Origin: Paraglaciecola sp. L3A3
Lineage (GTDB): Bacteria > Pseudomonadota > Gammaproteobacteria > Enterobacterales > Alteromonadaceae
Reading direction: 5' to 3'
Assembly (NCBI RefSeq): GCF_009796765.1
Contig: NZ_CP047023.1
Span: 434,001-498,000, forward strand
DNA: 64,000 nucleotides
This document shows positions 52,769 through 61,992 of the stretch, one piece after another; position 1 is the stretch's first letter, and each line of letters opens with the position of its first letter. The notes beneath the pieces are model-generated. The model was not told where the DNA came from. It saw only the letters and a list, made by a program, of their open reading frames with translations, and searched no databases. The translations under genes and the position numbers were made by a program.

Positions 52769-54925
52769 ATGGGTCGTATTCGTTTTGGCATTCGCCTCAA
52801 GTTATTGTTTTTCTCTTCGTTTTTATTCGCCATACCTTGGTTGGGATATCAATATGTGTGGGAAATGGAAGCCTATTTACGTATTGGTCAAGAACAAACT
52901 ATGGTGGGCACAGCAAGGGCGGTAGCCACAGCTTTGCATGAACGACCTGCACTTTTTGATAGTCAGTCTTCTTACTTAACCGATGTCAAACCAGGTACAG
53001 ATTTATACGCTTATAAGATCTCGCACCCTATTCAACTAGACGGTAAATTTGATGATTGGCAAGATTATCAACATTTAGCCATGGACTACGGCGGACAACA
53101 TTTATTTGATCAAGTGGCTGCTTATCAACCAGAAAGTTTGCACTTTACGCATATGGTGGGCCAATACGGTAAATACTTATATGCCATGTTTGATGTGACC
53201 GACGACACTGTCTTGTTTCGCCCGCAGAATAGCTTACGAATTGATAAGAATGACTATTTGCAAATCGCAATGACTGATGAGCGAGGAGAGTTTCAGCGTT
53301 ATGTTGTGGCGCCCAAAACCCAAGGTTGGGTCAATGCTTATTTGCTCGACAGCCAAGTTGACACAATTCAACCCCTTAAACTTGAAACTAGGATCCAAGG
53401 TCAATGGCGTAATACTCAAACCGGTTATCAGTTAGAGTTACGTTTCCCCATTACTATGATGTCGAGCAAAATCGCCTTTGCCATTGTAGATGTAGATAAT
53501 GCTTATACTCGTGAGCCTGAATACACTATGGGCACAGCCAACCCGGCAAAAGTAGATTCGTTAGGTACAGTGTTAGTACCCTCTCCTGAAATAGAAAAAA
53601 TCCTCAAAGGTTTAAAATACTCTAATGCTAGAGTTTGGGTAGTCGACAAACATATGCGAGTTTTAGCGCGCTCAGGCAATATTCAACGTTCGACTGGAGT
53701 GAGCAGTGATATTACTCAGTTAGCCAAAAAAGGCTGGTGGGATTACATTGAAAGCCATTGGTTATTGCCCCTTTATTATCAGATATTAACTAAACCGCCA
53801 GCTGAATTTGTCGATGATTTACGAGATGCTTACGCCCTAGAAGGGCAAGATATCCGCCAAGCCTTAGATGGCACGCCTAGTTCCTTATGGCGCTTAAGCC
53901 CCGATAACAAAGCGGTAATCATGTCTGCGGCTCATCCTATTTATATTGATGAAAATGTGATGGGCGCAGTGGTGGTAGAACAGACTACAAATGGTATTCG
54001 AACCTTGAGAAACAAAGCCTTAGAACGACAGTTCCATTATATTTTATTGGTTATTTTGATCAGTACTTTGGCATTATTCTTAATTGCTTCACGTATCTCT
54101 TGGCGTATACGCCAATTAAGAAACGCCACTGAAAACGCCATCGATCATAATGGTAAAATCATAGGCACGATAAAACCTTCAAATACTCGTGATGAAATTG
54201 GTGACTTGTCACGCAGCTTTGCCAACGTATTAAGTCGTCTTGGGCAATACAATACTTACTTAGAGAATATGTCTTCTCGTTTGTCTCATGAGCTACGCAC
54301 CCCTGTGGCGATAGTGAATTCGTCTTTAGATAACTTGTCTTTAGAAGAACAAAGTGATGACAGCAAGCAATATGTGGCTAGAGCGAAACAAGGGATAACT
54401 CGTTTAAGTCGCATTTTAACCAACATGAGTGAAGCCACACGATTAGAACAAGCGATGCAAAGTAGTGATCTAGAAGATTTTGATGTAGAGGAATTGCTCA
54501 GAGGTTGTGTTGCTGGTTACCGTCTTGCCTACAATAACCGTCACTTTGATATTCATGTGTCTGTTTCAAACTCAGAACTTAAAGGCTCGCCAGAACTGTT
54601 TGCGCAAATGTTAGATAAAATTATTGCCAATGCTGTGGAGTTTAGTGAAGCAGACTCAAGCATTAAATTGCAGATGATCAATAATGACAAAGGTCTTATT
54701 TTGACTGTGGTTAACCAGGGCAGTGTATTACCAGAAGACATGCAATATCAGTTATTAGACTCTATGGTCTCGGTACGTAAGCAAAAAAATAGTGAACAAC
54801 CCCATCTAGGATTAGGTTTATACATAGCGAAAATTATCGCCCAATTTCATCATGGAGATATAAGAATCGATAATCTTAAAGATAAATCAGGGGTGGTTGT
54901 GAGTTTAAATTTTAAAAATATATAA
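52769..54925 (+). CDS. pdsS: Sortase-system sensor histidine kinase
   Basis: 718 aa. Membrane span at about 10-28, a large periplasmic sensor (about 30-420) that includes a carbohydrate-binding-like segment (QLDGKFDDWQDYQH; DVTDDTVLFRPQ), a second span (about 425-445), HAMP, HisKA with SSRLSHELRTPVA (His near 510) and a HATPase (NAVEFSEADSS, LGLGLYIAKII). Matches the PdsS type: a long extracytoplasmic sensor with a CBM9-like part. Presumably senses a surface or glycan state and signals to pdsR. Confidence 0.9.
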   Translation: MGRIRFGIRLKLLFFSSFLFAIPWLGYQYVWEMEAYLRIGQEQTMVGTARAVATALHERPALFDSQSSYLTDVKPGTDLYAYKISHPIQLDGKFDDWQDYQHLAMDYGGQHLFDQVAAYQPESLHFTHMVGQYGKYLYAMFDVTDDTVLFRPQNSLRIDKNDYLQIAMTDERGEFQRYVVAPKTQGWVNAYLLDSQVDTIQPLKLETRIQGQWRNTQTGYQLELRFPITMMSSKIAFAIVDVDNAYTREPEYTMGTANPAKVDSLGTVLVPSPEIEKILKGLKYSNARVWVVDKHMRVLARSGNIQRSTGVSSDITQLAKKGWWDYIESHWLLPLYYQILTKPPAEFVDDLRDAYALEGQDIRQALDGTPSSLWRLSPDNKAVIMSAAHPIYIDENVMGAVVVEQTTNGIRTLRNKALERQFHYILLVILISTLALFLIASRISWRIRQLRNATENAIDHNGKIIGTIKPSNTRDEIGDLSRSFANVLSRLGQYNTYLENMSSRLSHELRTPVAIVNSSLDNLSLEEQSDDSKQYVARAKQGITRLSRILTNMSEATRLEQAMQSSDLEDFDVEELLRGCVAGYRLAYNNRHFDIHVSVSNSELKGSPELFAQMLDKIIANAVEFSEADSSIKLQMINNDKGLILTVVNQGSVLPEDMQYQLLDSMVSVRKQKNSEQPHLGLGLYIAKIIAQFHHGDIRIDNLKDKSGVVVSLNFKNI

Positions 54926-54998
54926 GTAATTTTACCACTATACACTTCAGTTAAACGTTGAGACACTGATTTTCGGTTAATCCCTTAAGGAAGCAAAT

Positions 54999-55406
54999 AT
55001 GATTTCGGCTAGTGTTGCAGAATGTATGACTAAAGATTTTGCCAGAATTAAACCAGAAATGATGGTGGCAGAAGCTTCAGCAAACTTGATTAAAAAAGCC
55101 TTGCTTGGCGGGCCAGTTATCGATGACACCGGAAAACTAGTGGGTTGGATCTCTGAACAAGAATGTTTGCAAGTCACCTTACAAGTGGTGTATCACAATA
55201 CCCGAGTAGCAACTGTCAAAGATGTGATGCAAACAGAAGTGATGACGGTTCGCTTAAATCAAGATGTGTTGTCTATTGCTGAACAAATGTTAGCTGCCAA
55301 ACCCAAAAGTTACCCAGTAGTTGACGACAATAATAAAGTGTTAGGGGTGATTACCCGTAGGCACATTTTAAACATGTTAGATAATAAACTAAGAGAAATG
55401 GCCTAA
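54999..55406 (+). CDS. Two-CBS-domain protein
   Basis: 135 aa consisting of one CBS pair (Bateman module): VAECMTKDFARIKPEMMVAEA…GPVIDDTGKLVGWIS and VMQTEVMTVRLNQDVL…YPVVDDNNKVLGVITR. Such stand-alone modules bind adenine nucleotides and often regulate a partner. AAGGAAG precedes the ATG. It follows pdsS by 73 bp on the same strand, possibly read-through, but no functional link is evident. Confidence 0.85.
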   Translation: MISASVAECMTKDFARIKPEMMVAEASANLIKKALLGGPVIDDTGKLVGWISEQECLQVTLQVVYHNTRVATVKDVMQTEVMTVRLNQDVLSIAEQMLAAKPKSYPVVDDNNKVLGVITRRHILNMLDNKLREMA

Positions 55407-55489
55407 TTAATCACGTTGGAGATTGAGCTTTAAAGTAGACAGCCGAATATTGATTATTGCAGGCTATCTACTCTTGGGCAGTTTAAAAG

Positions 55490-56353
55490 TTATTTAACTG
55501 GATTTGATGTTTTGTAAACATCAAAATTAATGTCATGTAAATCCACATGTTTTAACATTGTGCCAGTGCTCAGTAATACCACTAATAACCAATATAGGGT
55601 ATTGAATATAGGCTCCCACAGCTCTAATAAGTAGGTGTCTACACTGCGATTAAATATAAAAAAGATACTAATTAAAATACTTACCGAGATGTAAGAACGT
55701 AAAGCCGCTTGTGTGGCTGTATGTCTATCTTTAGCGCTCTGGTGAGGGTCGAGCCTTTTTCCTCTGACTAGAATGTAACCCAGTACGATAAATAACAAGT
55801 TAGCTAATACCATCGAACCAAATAATATGGCGATATCAAAATCGAATACAAAATTGTTAAAGCTTAGAATTAAGTAACTACAGATTATAAACATGGCTAC
55901 TGCAGCAAATAGCTGCATAGGTGAAATGAAAGAAAATAAACCTCTAGGATTAAGTTCGGCAGAGCGTTTGCTGTCGGTGTTTAAGTTACGCATTAGTTTG
56001 AATTGTTTAAAGGCCGACAGTTCTAAGATAAAAAATGGTATCGCCTGCACCAATCCATACATCATAGGCACCATATTAAATTGGTCTAGAGTTTTGTCAC
56101 CCGTGAATAAAACCATACTAATGACTACCATTATTCCCAAACCTAACAACAGAATTGCGCCATTAATTAAGCCAAACACTATTTTGCCCTTTAAGGCCGT
56201 TTCGTAACCTTTAGGGTATAATTTAGCATGGGTACTGTGGGGATAATGCTCAAAAATATAAGCCATTTTGCTTTTGATTTTCTTAGGATAATAATAAGAA
56301 ATAAGTACAATTTGTACACTAAACATAAAGCTGAATAATAATTCAATCCACAT
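55490..56353 (-). CDS. Multi-span membrane protein paired with a GntR regulator
   Basis: 287 aa, six or seven predicted spans (for example VFGLINGAILLLGLGIMVVI, FAAVAMFIICSYLIL, ILFGSMVLANLLFIVLGYIL). The family is not recognised; the layout in pairs of helices with cytoplasmic loops recalls uncharacterised GntR/YtrA-associated membrane proteins. It lies 43 bp downstream of the regulator on the same strand, suggesting co-transcription and control by that regulator. Confidence 0.65.
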   Translation of the reverse strand: MWIELLFSFMFSVQIVLISYYYPKKIKSKMAYIFEHYPHSTHAKLYPKGYETALKGKIVFGLINGAILLLGLGIMVVISMVLFTGDKTLDQFNMVPMMYGLVQAIPFFILELSAFKQFKLMRNLNTDSKRSAELNPRGLFSFISPMQLFAAVAMFIICSYLILSFNNFVFDFDIAILFGSMVLANLLFIVLGYILVRGKRLDPHQSAKDRHTATQAALRSYISVSILISIFFIFNRSVDTYLLELWEPIFNTLYWLLVVLLSTGTMLKHVDLHDINFDVYKTSNPVK

Positions 56354-56396
56354 AATAATTTCCTCGTTTGATAAGGTTAACCAGAGTCCGTCTAGG

Positions 56397-56783
56397 TTAG
56401 TTGTTAGTTAATATACTGTTGAAGGTAATGCGCATTTCGGAGTCAGTCACACCGGCTGCTTTCATGCGAATAATTAATTCTGCAAATTGTTGGTTGACCC
56501 AATGGCTCAAATCTACATGACAGTTACTTTTGGCGTCTGGATGAACAAAGGTGCCTCGATACCCTTTACTTTGAATCACTGCGTCTCTTTCTAGTAATTT
56601 GTATGCCTTAGAAACTGTTTTGCTATTGATTTCGAGATCATTTGCCAACTGCCTGATGGAAGGCAGCGGATCTCCCGGTTGCAGTAAATCTTTAACCACC
56701 GCTTGTTTAATTTGTTCAATCAGCTGGGTAAAGATTGGTTTGGGATCATCGAGATCGATTGTAATATTCATAAATATTCTCAT
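56397..56783 (-). CDS. YtrA-type GntR family regulator
   Basis: 128 aa from the ATG at 56783, with TGGAG close upstream; ATG 56771 is an alternative. The winged helix follows the GntR pattern: PIFTQLIEQIKQAVV, GDPLPSIRQLA, NSKTVSKAYKLLE, KGYRGTFV. The short C-terminal tail (about 50 residues), without an effector domain, places it in the YtrA group, which usually represses its own operon with adjacent membrane or transport genes. Confidence 0.88.
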   Translation of the reverse strand: MRIFMNITIDLDDPKPIFTQLIEQIKQAVVKDLLQPGDPLPSIRQLANDLEINSKTVSKAYKLLERDAVIQSKGYRGTFVHPDAKSNCHVDLSHWVNQQFAELIIRMKAAGVTDSEMRITFNSILTNN

Positions 56784-56953
56784 GCTCCAGTTGTTCCGTG
56801 TGTAGTAATGGTACAACTAATTTGTCAATGATCAAGTGTTTTTAAATAACATATTCTTTCGTAAAAATATCAATACGGGTATATGGTTAATAAATGAACA
56901 GTTTTTCTTTCTTTGGTATCTTGGTTAAGTTTCTGTTAGATAAGGATATTGTT

Positions 56954-58117
56954 ATGAATGACGTAAAACAAATAGCGGGTTTGACACCCTTACGAGGTGT
57001 CGCTGCATTATTGGTGATGTTAATGCACTATCAATTGTTTATTGCCCCACTTGTACCAGTAGGCACAACACACTTATTTGATAAATTGTATTTAATGGTC
57101 GATTTATTTTTTGTTTTGAGTGGTTTCATTATGTATCACGTTTATGGAGGTTTATTTGCAACTGGGATAAATAAAGCAAAGTTCACTAAGTTTGCTCGAG
57201 CTCGGTTTGCTCGGATATATCCCTTACATCTAGCTACCCTTCTGTATTTAGTGGCGCTGGCTATGGTATGTCGCCAGTTTGGTGTCACCATTGATGGATT
57301 TGCTGGTTTCTTGTTTAACTATGAAGCCGTGCCTTATCAGTTAATCATGTTGCAAGGAATTGGACCATTTCATGAAGCTCTGTGGAATACACCTTCTTGG
57401 TCGATTAGTACAGAGTGGTGGACCTATATGGTGTTTCCATTGTTTATGTTTTGTTTGTTCAAATTTGCTGGATGGCTGAGGCTAGTGTTTGTGCTTGTTA
57501 TTGTTGTGGCATATTTCTGGATTATGTTTGAGCTACAGCCGGCATTTTGGGCGGCGAGATGGGAGGAATTGGGTATACCAGACTCTATTCCTTATCCAGT
57601 AGGAACAATCGATGTCATCACGGGCTCTGCATTTTTGCGCTGTTTATGCGGTTTTGTTTTAGGTTTACTGACATACGAAGTATATGTTCGAGATTTATTT
57701 AAACCTTTATTCGCCTCTGGTTGGCTGTTTGCTTTAAGTTGGTTATTGCTGTTAGTGGGTTGGCATTTCGATTGGATCTACGACCCCATTGCGGTAAGTG
57801 TTTTTGCTATCATCATATTAAGTTTATCCTTTAATTCATCAGGCTTAATTGCCTTTTTTAGCCATAAAAGTTTCCAATTTTTAGGCGACATCTCCTATTC
57901 ATTGTACTTAGTACATATGCCTATTTTACTTAGCTTTATCGTCTACAGAAAAGCTATGTATTACCCAGATGTAGCAGAGTCAAGTTTCGGAGTCGGTTAT
58001 ACCTTTTCAATGACTCACGCTTGGTTAGGCTTGTTTGTTTTTTTAGTGCTGACCATAGCCATTTCCAGTTTAAGTTATCGTTATATTGAACAGCCCGCAC
58101 GTAAAATGCTTAAGTAG
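56954..58117 (+). CDS. Acyltransferase 3 family membrane protein
   Basis: 387 aa from ATG 56954, seven bases after AAGGA; an upstream frame to 56894 lacks a site. About ten spans. Motifs of the family: LTPLRGVAALLVMLMHY (with the catalytic-type His), DLFFVLSGFIMYHVY and RARFARIYPLHLATL. Such enzymes acetylate or otherwise acylate surface glycans. No neighbouring polysaccharide genes, so the acceptor is unknown. Confidence 0.88.
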   Translation: MNDVKQIAGLTPLRGVAALLVMLMHYQLFIAPLVPVGTTHLFDKLYLMVDLFFVLSGFIMYHVYGGLFATGINKAKFTKFARARFARIYPLHLATLLYLVALAMVCRQFGVTIDGFAGFLFNYEAVPYQLIMLQGIGPFHEALWNTPSWSISTEWWTYMVFPLFMFCLFKFAGWLRLVFVLVIVVAYFWIMFELQPAFWAARWEELGIPDSIPYPVGTIDVITGSAFLRCLCGFVLGLLTYEVYVRDLFKPLFASGWLFALSWLLLLVGWHFDWIYDPIAVSVFAIIILSLSFNSSGLIAFFSHKSFQFLGDISYSLYLVHMPILLSFIVYRKAMYYPDVAESSFGVGYTFSMTHAWLGLFVFLVLTIAISSLSYRYIEQPARKMLK

Positions 58118-58170
58118 TAAGACTGAGCTTATGTTCAATGCTTCTATCACCGTGGCAGCCATAGCTTTTA

Positions 58171-59112
58171 TCAGCTAGCGACTTGTCGATAAGCTAAAGC
58201 ATTGTTGAAGCGCTCTATTTTGAGCGGGGTAAAGCACAGACTCCGCTGAGTTTTATTACTGCTTGTGTCTTTTTGTGTGTTTATGGCAAGGCTTGATTGA
58301 TCATCTGGTATATGCCAAATGATTTTACTGGATACCGTTAAATGCAACACATGGCCAGTGTGCCAGTCGCAAAAAAGTAAACCGGCAATTGGATTAATGG
58401 TTAAATTACCTAAAGTGTTAAAAAATCCGTTACCTAGATAGTCGTCTACCCATAGTTCGCCAGTCTTAGAAATCGCCACAAAACCAGCAGAGCCACCGCG
58501 ATGAGAGATATCTGCACCACGATTACTGTGTTGTTGGCCATCGTCAAAATGGCTGGCAATAAAGAAAGTATCAGCCTTTAAAATGAGTTGTTTGTCGGCT
58601 TGTTGTAATTGTTTACTGGTACTGCTGGTAAACTCACCATAATCAAAATTACGGGTAAATATTTTAGCTTGGATATATTTAGGACAATTGCCGTAGCTTT
58701 GTAAAACTTTTAAGCGAATGGTTTTTTGATTAATCTCAGTAATTAAGGCGTTCACTCGGTTGCGTCTTTTCGTGGCAAATTCAATGCCGAGCAATCCCAC
58801 TCTATCACCTATTTTTAACTGTTCTATGACAAAATCGCCTAGTGAATATTGAGCGTTGATTAGTAATTCGGTTTCGGTAGGAGGTTGAATAAAACCTGGC
58901 TCGCCAAACAATATGCTGGCATTAACAGATTCATTATAATCGCTATAAGCTATATAAATCATAGACAAGCCCGAAAAAAAATCTCTGTGCTGTTGCGGCA
59001 TAAATTTACGAATATATTTAGGCCCTATTTCAGACATACGTTCAGCCGTGCCCGCCCTGTTTTGCATGGCGAGTTCGCCAGAATGCCAGCTAATTTGCGA
59101 ATGTTGGTTCAT
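58171..59112 (-). CDS. PNPOx-like FMN-binding split-barrel protein
   Basis: 313 aa. Two split-barrel halves of the pyridoxamine-phosphate-oxidase-like family: FFSGLSMIYIAYSDYNESVNASILFGEPGF and FFIASHF…SHRGGSAGFVAIS…WVDDYLGNGFFNTLGNL, with the RNRVNALITEI strand between. Probably flavin- or haem-binding. Downstream of a VOC gene by 14 bp and divergent from a TetR regulator; likely a small stress or detoxification operon. Confidence 0.82.
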   Translation of the reverse strand: MNQHSQISWHSGELAMQNRAGTAERMSEIGPKYIRKFMPQQHRDFFSGLSMIYIAYSDYNESVNASILFGEPGFIQPPTETELLINAQYSLGDFVIEQLKIGDRVGLLGIEFATKRRNRVNALITEINQKTIRLKVLQSYGNCPKYIQAKIFTRNFDYGEFTSSTSKQLQQADKQLILKADTFFIASHFDDGQQHSNRGADISHRGGSAGFVAISKTGELWVDDYLGNGFFNTLGNLTINPIAGLLFCDWHTGHVLHLTVSSKIIWHIPDDQSSLAINTQKDTSSNKTQRSLCFTPLKIERFNNALAYRQVAS

Positions 59113-59126
59113 GCTATAAGGCCGTA

Positions 59127-59561
59127 TTAAGCGCTGATTAATTCAAGTCGGATACCACCGGGAATGAAACACATCATATGATGGATCGGTAAATCGCCTA
59201 ATGGCTCTGGGGCAAACTCAATTTCAACGTTATCAAGTAAACAAAATTGTTGATGTAGAGTATTGAGTGCTTCGACACTACCCACTTTAAGGGCAAAATG
59301 ATGTAAACCTACATTTTGTGTACGGTCAAAAGGCACCATGTTTTTTGTGTCTTGAACCTGCCATAGTGTCAGCATAACTGTGCCATCAGATACAAAAATA
59401 GCAGGGTAATCTGGTTTTTCGCCCACTTGGCTAAAATGTAACTGCTCAATAAAAAAAGCCGCCGTTTGTTTAATGTCTGGCACATTCAGACCTAAGTGAT
59501 GAATACCTAATGTACCAACAGTTGTGGCATCAGTAGTTGCAGAACTGGTTTTATTACACAT
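59127..59561 (-). CDS. VOC (glyoxalase/dioxygenase) superfamily protein
   Basis: 144 aa, two beta-alpha-beta-beta-beta units: GIHHLGLNVPDIKQTAAFF and VGLHHFALKVGSVEALN. Metal-ligand His and Glu positions (HHLGL; RLELIS at the end) are in place. Substrate unknown. Transcribed with the PNPOx-like gene and divergent from the TetR gene. Confidence 0.85.
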   Translation of the reverse strand: MCNKTSSATTDATTVGTLGIHHLGLNVPDIKQTAAFFIEQLHFSQVGEKPDYPAIFVSDGTVMLTLWQVQDTKNMVPFDRTQNVGLHHFALKVGSVEALNTLHQQFCLLDNVEIEFAPEPLGDLPIHHMMCFIPGGIRLELISA

Positions 59562-59730
59562 ATTGAATGACCTTTATCTCATGTTATTTGGGTAGTTAAG
59601 TTTGTTGTTTAACTTTGTATCTTTATTGGGGTGAACCAATCTGTCTACCACTATAGGTGAACAGAACTGTTTACGTCAAGCTCAAAGTGTTTATAATTTA
59701 GCGTCAGTAGAAAAGACAAAGGAAAAACAC

Positions 59731-60267
59731 TTGCAGCCCAGAAAACAACATTTAGTGGATACCGCGCTAATATTATTTAATCAGCATGGATATCATGCTA
59801 CTGGAATAGATTTGATTTTGGCCCAAGCCAAAGTATCGAAAGCCACCCTGTATAAACATTTTCGCAGTAAAGACGAATTGATTTTAGCGGCACTACAACA
59901 AAGACATGAACAAGTGTTAAGCATGATAAAAGCCAAAATAGATGCCGCTAATTGGGCAGGGGATTCTGGTGTGTTGGCAATATTCGACGCCTTAAATGAA
60001 TGGTTTAATAGTAGTCAATTTTTTGGTTGTAACTTCATCAACGCCTGCGCCGAATTTACCAGCGCCCTTGATCCTATACATATATTTTCAGCTCAACATA
60101 AACAAGCCGTAGTAGAGTTAATCCAGAGCCAACTAAAAGACAAAAATATAGAGCAAGCCGAACAAATCGGCTTATTAGTTGAAGGAGCAATTGTACTAGC
60201 CCACACCAGAGGCATAAAACACTCAGCAATAATGGCTAAAGAAATGGCCCTTAATTTATTAAAGTAA
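59731..60267 (+). CDS. TetR family regulator
   Basis: 178 aa, TTG start with AAAGGAA upstream. N-terminal HTH: ALILFNQHGYHATGIDLILAQAKVSKATLYKHF. C-terminal ligand domain with FFGCNFINACAEF, common in the TetR_C_33-like group. Divergent from the VOC/PNPOx pair; the 170-bp gap contains AACAG-AA-CTGTT near 59661-59672, a possible operator half-site pair. Probably represses the divergent genes. Confidence 0.88.
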   Translation: MQPRKQHLVDTALILFNQHGYHATGIDLILAQAKVSKATLYKHFRSKDELILAALQQRHEQVLSMIKAKIDAANWAGDSGVLAIFDALNEWFNSSQFFGCNFINACAEFTSALDPIHIFSAQHKQAVVELIQSQLKDKNIEQAEQIGLLVEGAIVLAHTRGIKHSAIMAKEMALNLLK

Positions 60268-60659
60268 TTTAAGAGTGAGTGCTTGCTATTATAAAATTTA
60301 AGGGCACTACTTACATTTGAATTGATATAGAAAATTAGTGAGGACTAAGTTTCAACAAACCTGATCTCGCAGGTAAGTTTTTAAGGAATATGAACTCTTT
60401 CTTCATGGAACAAGAAAAGACTTAAAGCATTCACCACAGGGACACAAAGCGCTTCGCTCACAGAGAAGAGCAAATATATTTCTTGATAAAAAAACACAGA
60501 TCTCATTGATTGAAATTGAGTGCGACCAAACCCGATAGTCATGAATGTGCCAAAGTAGTCGTTGAGCAGAAGCTCTCTGACTGGCAGCTTTGATTTTAGA
60601 GCCTAATAGCAGACGGTCGAAGAGTCTGGTAAAAGAGACGTGTTAATACATTAACTATT
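60268..60659. other. Intergenic region before the integron remnant
   Basis: About 390 bases without a credible gene; base composition is mixed. It marks the border between the TetR group and the mobile region. Confidence 0.35.
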
Positions 60660-61467
60660 TCATCTCGCATCCATCGGACTTATTGCTCCAGATTTATGCT
60701 TACCTAAAACGTGGGTGTAAATTTGTGTGGTTTTTACATCATCATGCCCCAGTAATTCTTGCACGACTCTGATGTCATGCCCTGTTTCAAGCAATCGCGT
60801 CGCGACAAATTTGTCAGGAACTAAATTTGAACATCCGCAGGATGGCCCGCAGGGGAAAATGCATGGACGCATTTTATAATCGAATGCCGAAAGGTATGTG
60901 ATGTAACCCGTTTTAAAATGCCTGCTTCTTGCACTGCTTTCTTTAAGGCCTTTCGAAATCCTGTTTGGTGAAGGTGATGACGGCATACATAGCCATCGTA
61001 TGGGTGAACACATCGTGTAGTTGAAGGAAATATATATTGCCAAGATAAGTTTGTCGCAGCTTTGCCGTATTTACGAATTAGAGCAGGTGGCAGTGATGAC
61101 AGCCCATACCCATCATCAATGTCCTTTGGTGAATACACTCCACTTTTTGAATTTGTTTAGTAATCTCGGTCTTAGCCAATTCTGGGAACATGGTTACACG
61201 GTCTTTTTGGCCTTTTGAGCGAAAAATAAAAATAGTATTTCGTTCAAAATCAAAATCCTTTACGCGCAGCTTCAGCACCTCAGATATACGAAATCCCGCG
61301 CCATACATTAATGCCCCAATAGTATGCTGAACCCCTCGTAATTTATCGATTACAGCAATAGCATCATTATGACTTAACACTTCAGGTACACGGACAGGCG
61401 TCTTAGCAAATTTAAAGGACATATTAGTCAAGTCCATATTAAGCACATGACGATACATAAAATCGAT
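60660..61467 (-). pseudogene. Integron integrase IntI, degraded
   Basis: Tyrosine recombinase of the IntI group split over three frames. Segment 1 (61467-61120) reads AKTPVRVPEVLSHNDAIAVI and MYGAGFRISEVLKLRVKDFD (first catalytic Arg). Segment 2 (61138-60881) reads [20 protein letters not shown], the IntI-specific patch [15 protein letters not shown], and HTFRHS. Segment 3 reads [20 protein letters not shown] and [16 protein letters not shown] with the nucleophile Tyr in QIYTHVL. The N-terminal ~100 residues are missing, a frameshift lies near 61120-61138, and 71 bp are inserted after HTFRHS. The extra IntI patch separates it from XerC/D. Orientation fits cassettes to its right. Confidence 0.85.
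60810..60880. repeat. 71-bp insertion in the integrase remnant
   Basis: Placed exactly between the codons for HTFRHS and FVATRLLE, which are contiguous in intact integrases. Inside are AAAATGC / GCATTTT arms (60856-60862, 60869-60875) and two direct CCGCAGG copies 12 bp apart (60835, 60847). Length 71 is not a multiple of 3, so it breaks the frame. Probably a small palindromic repeat element. Confidence 0.7.
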
Positions 61468-61903
61468 AAGTTATTAATTTAACTATGGAAAATATTCTTC
61501 ACATAGCTTTTAATAGGAAGCAAGAAAGTCGCGTTAAAGTCAGGTCTCCTTTTGCTTTTGCAACTCTGTGCGGTTTTGATGGCATGATGGTAAAAAATAC
61601 ATAATAAAATCAAAAGGTAAGAACTGAAAGTGATGGAAATTAAAATCAAATCGAGAAGTTACATATACGACATGCTCGATAATAAGCGTTAGCATGCCAA
61701 AGTGTATTTTCAGTTGGCTACCTAAAAGTGGTGTGCAACGCGGTTAGCTTTTTAGCCCATCACGGTCGGTAAAAAAGGTTCACGTAACTAGTAAGTTCTG
61801 GCAATATCAATCATCAATTACTGACAAAGCTAAGGCAACGAACAATGCAATCACACAATTTAAACAAGGCAGTCACAGTTTGTTAGTTCATCAATCAATT
61901 CAA
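61468..61903. other. Remnant cassette or attI region
   Basis: No credible gene between the integrase remnant and the attC-like site. One 39-codon frame at 61485-61604 has no recognisable features. The site attI would be expected here, but I cannot identify it; GCGTTAG occurs near 61685-61691. Confidence 0.35.
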
Positions 61904-61921
61904 GCAGCCTCACGCAATGCG

Positions 61922-61992
61922 GCTGCTAACAAAAACATCAACCGGAAAATAACTCGCATTCGCTCGGTATTTTCCGGTTATGTTAAGCGTTA
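61922..61992 (+). other. Putative integron attC site, interrupted by an intron
   Basis: Outer pair GCTAAC (61925-61930) and GTTAAGC (61982-61988) with GCGTTA at the right border; inner 12-bp stem AACCGGAAAATA (61940-61951) / TATTTTCCGGTT (61968-61979) around a 16-nt centre. This follows the R''-L''-L'-R' order of attC in the orientation expected for a cassette array to the right of a minus-strand intI. The outer pair is imperfect by one base, and the RRRY tail of the core site is replaced by the intron start at 61993. A terminator-like hairpin is the alternative. Confidence 0.6.

Noticed and set aside
61485..61604. 39-codon frame between the integrase remnant and the attC-like site, possible cassette gene
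   Set aside because: Too short and without any recognisable motif or ribosome site; position alone is not enough.
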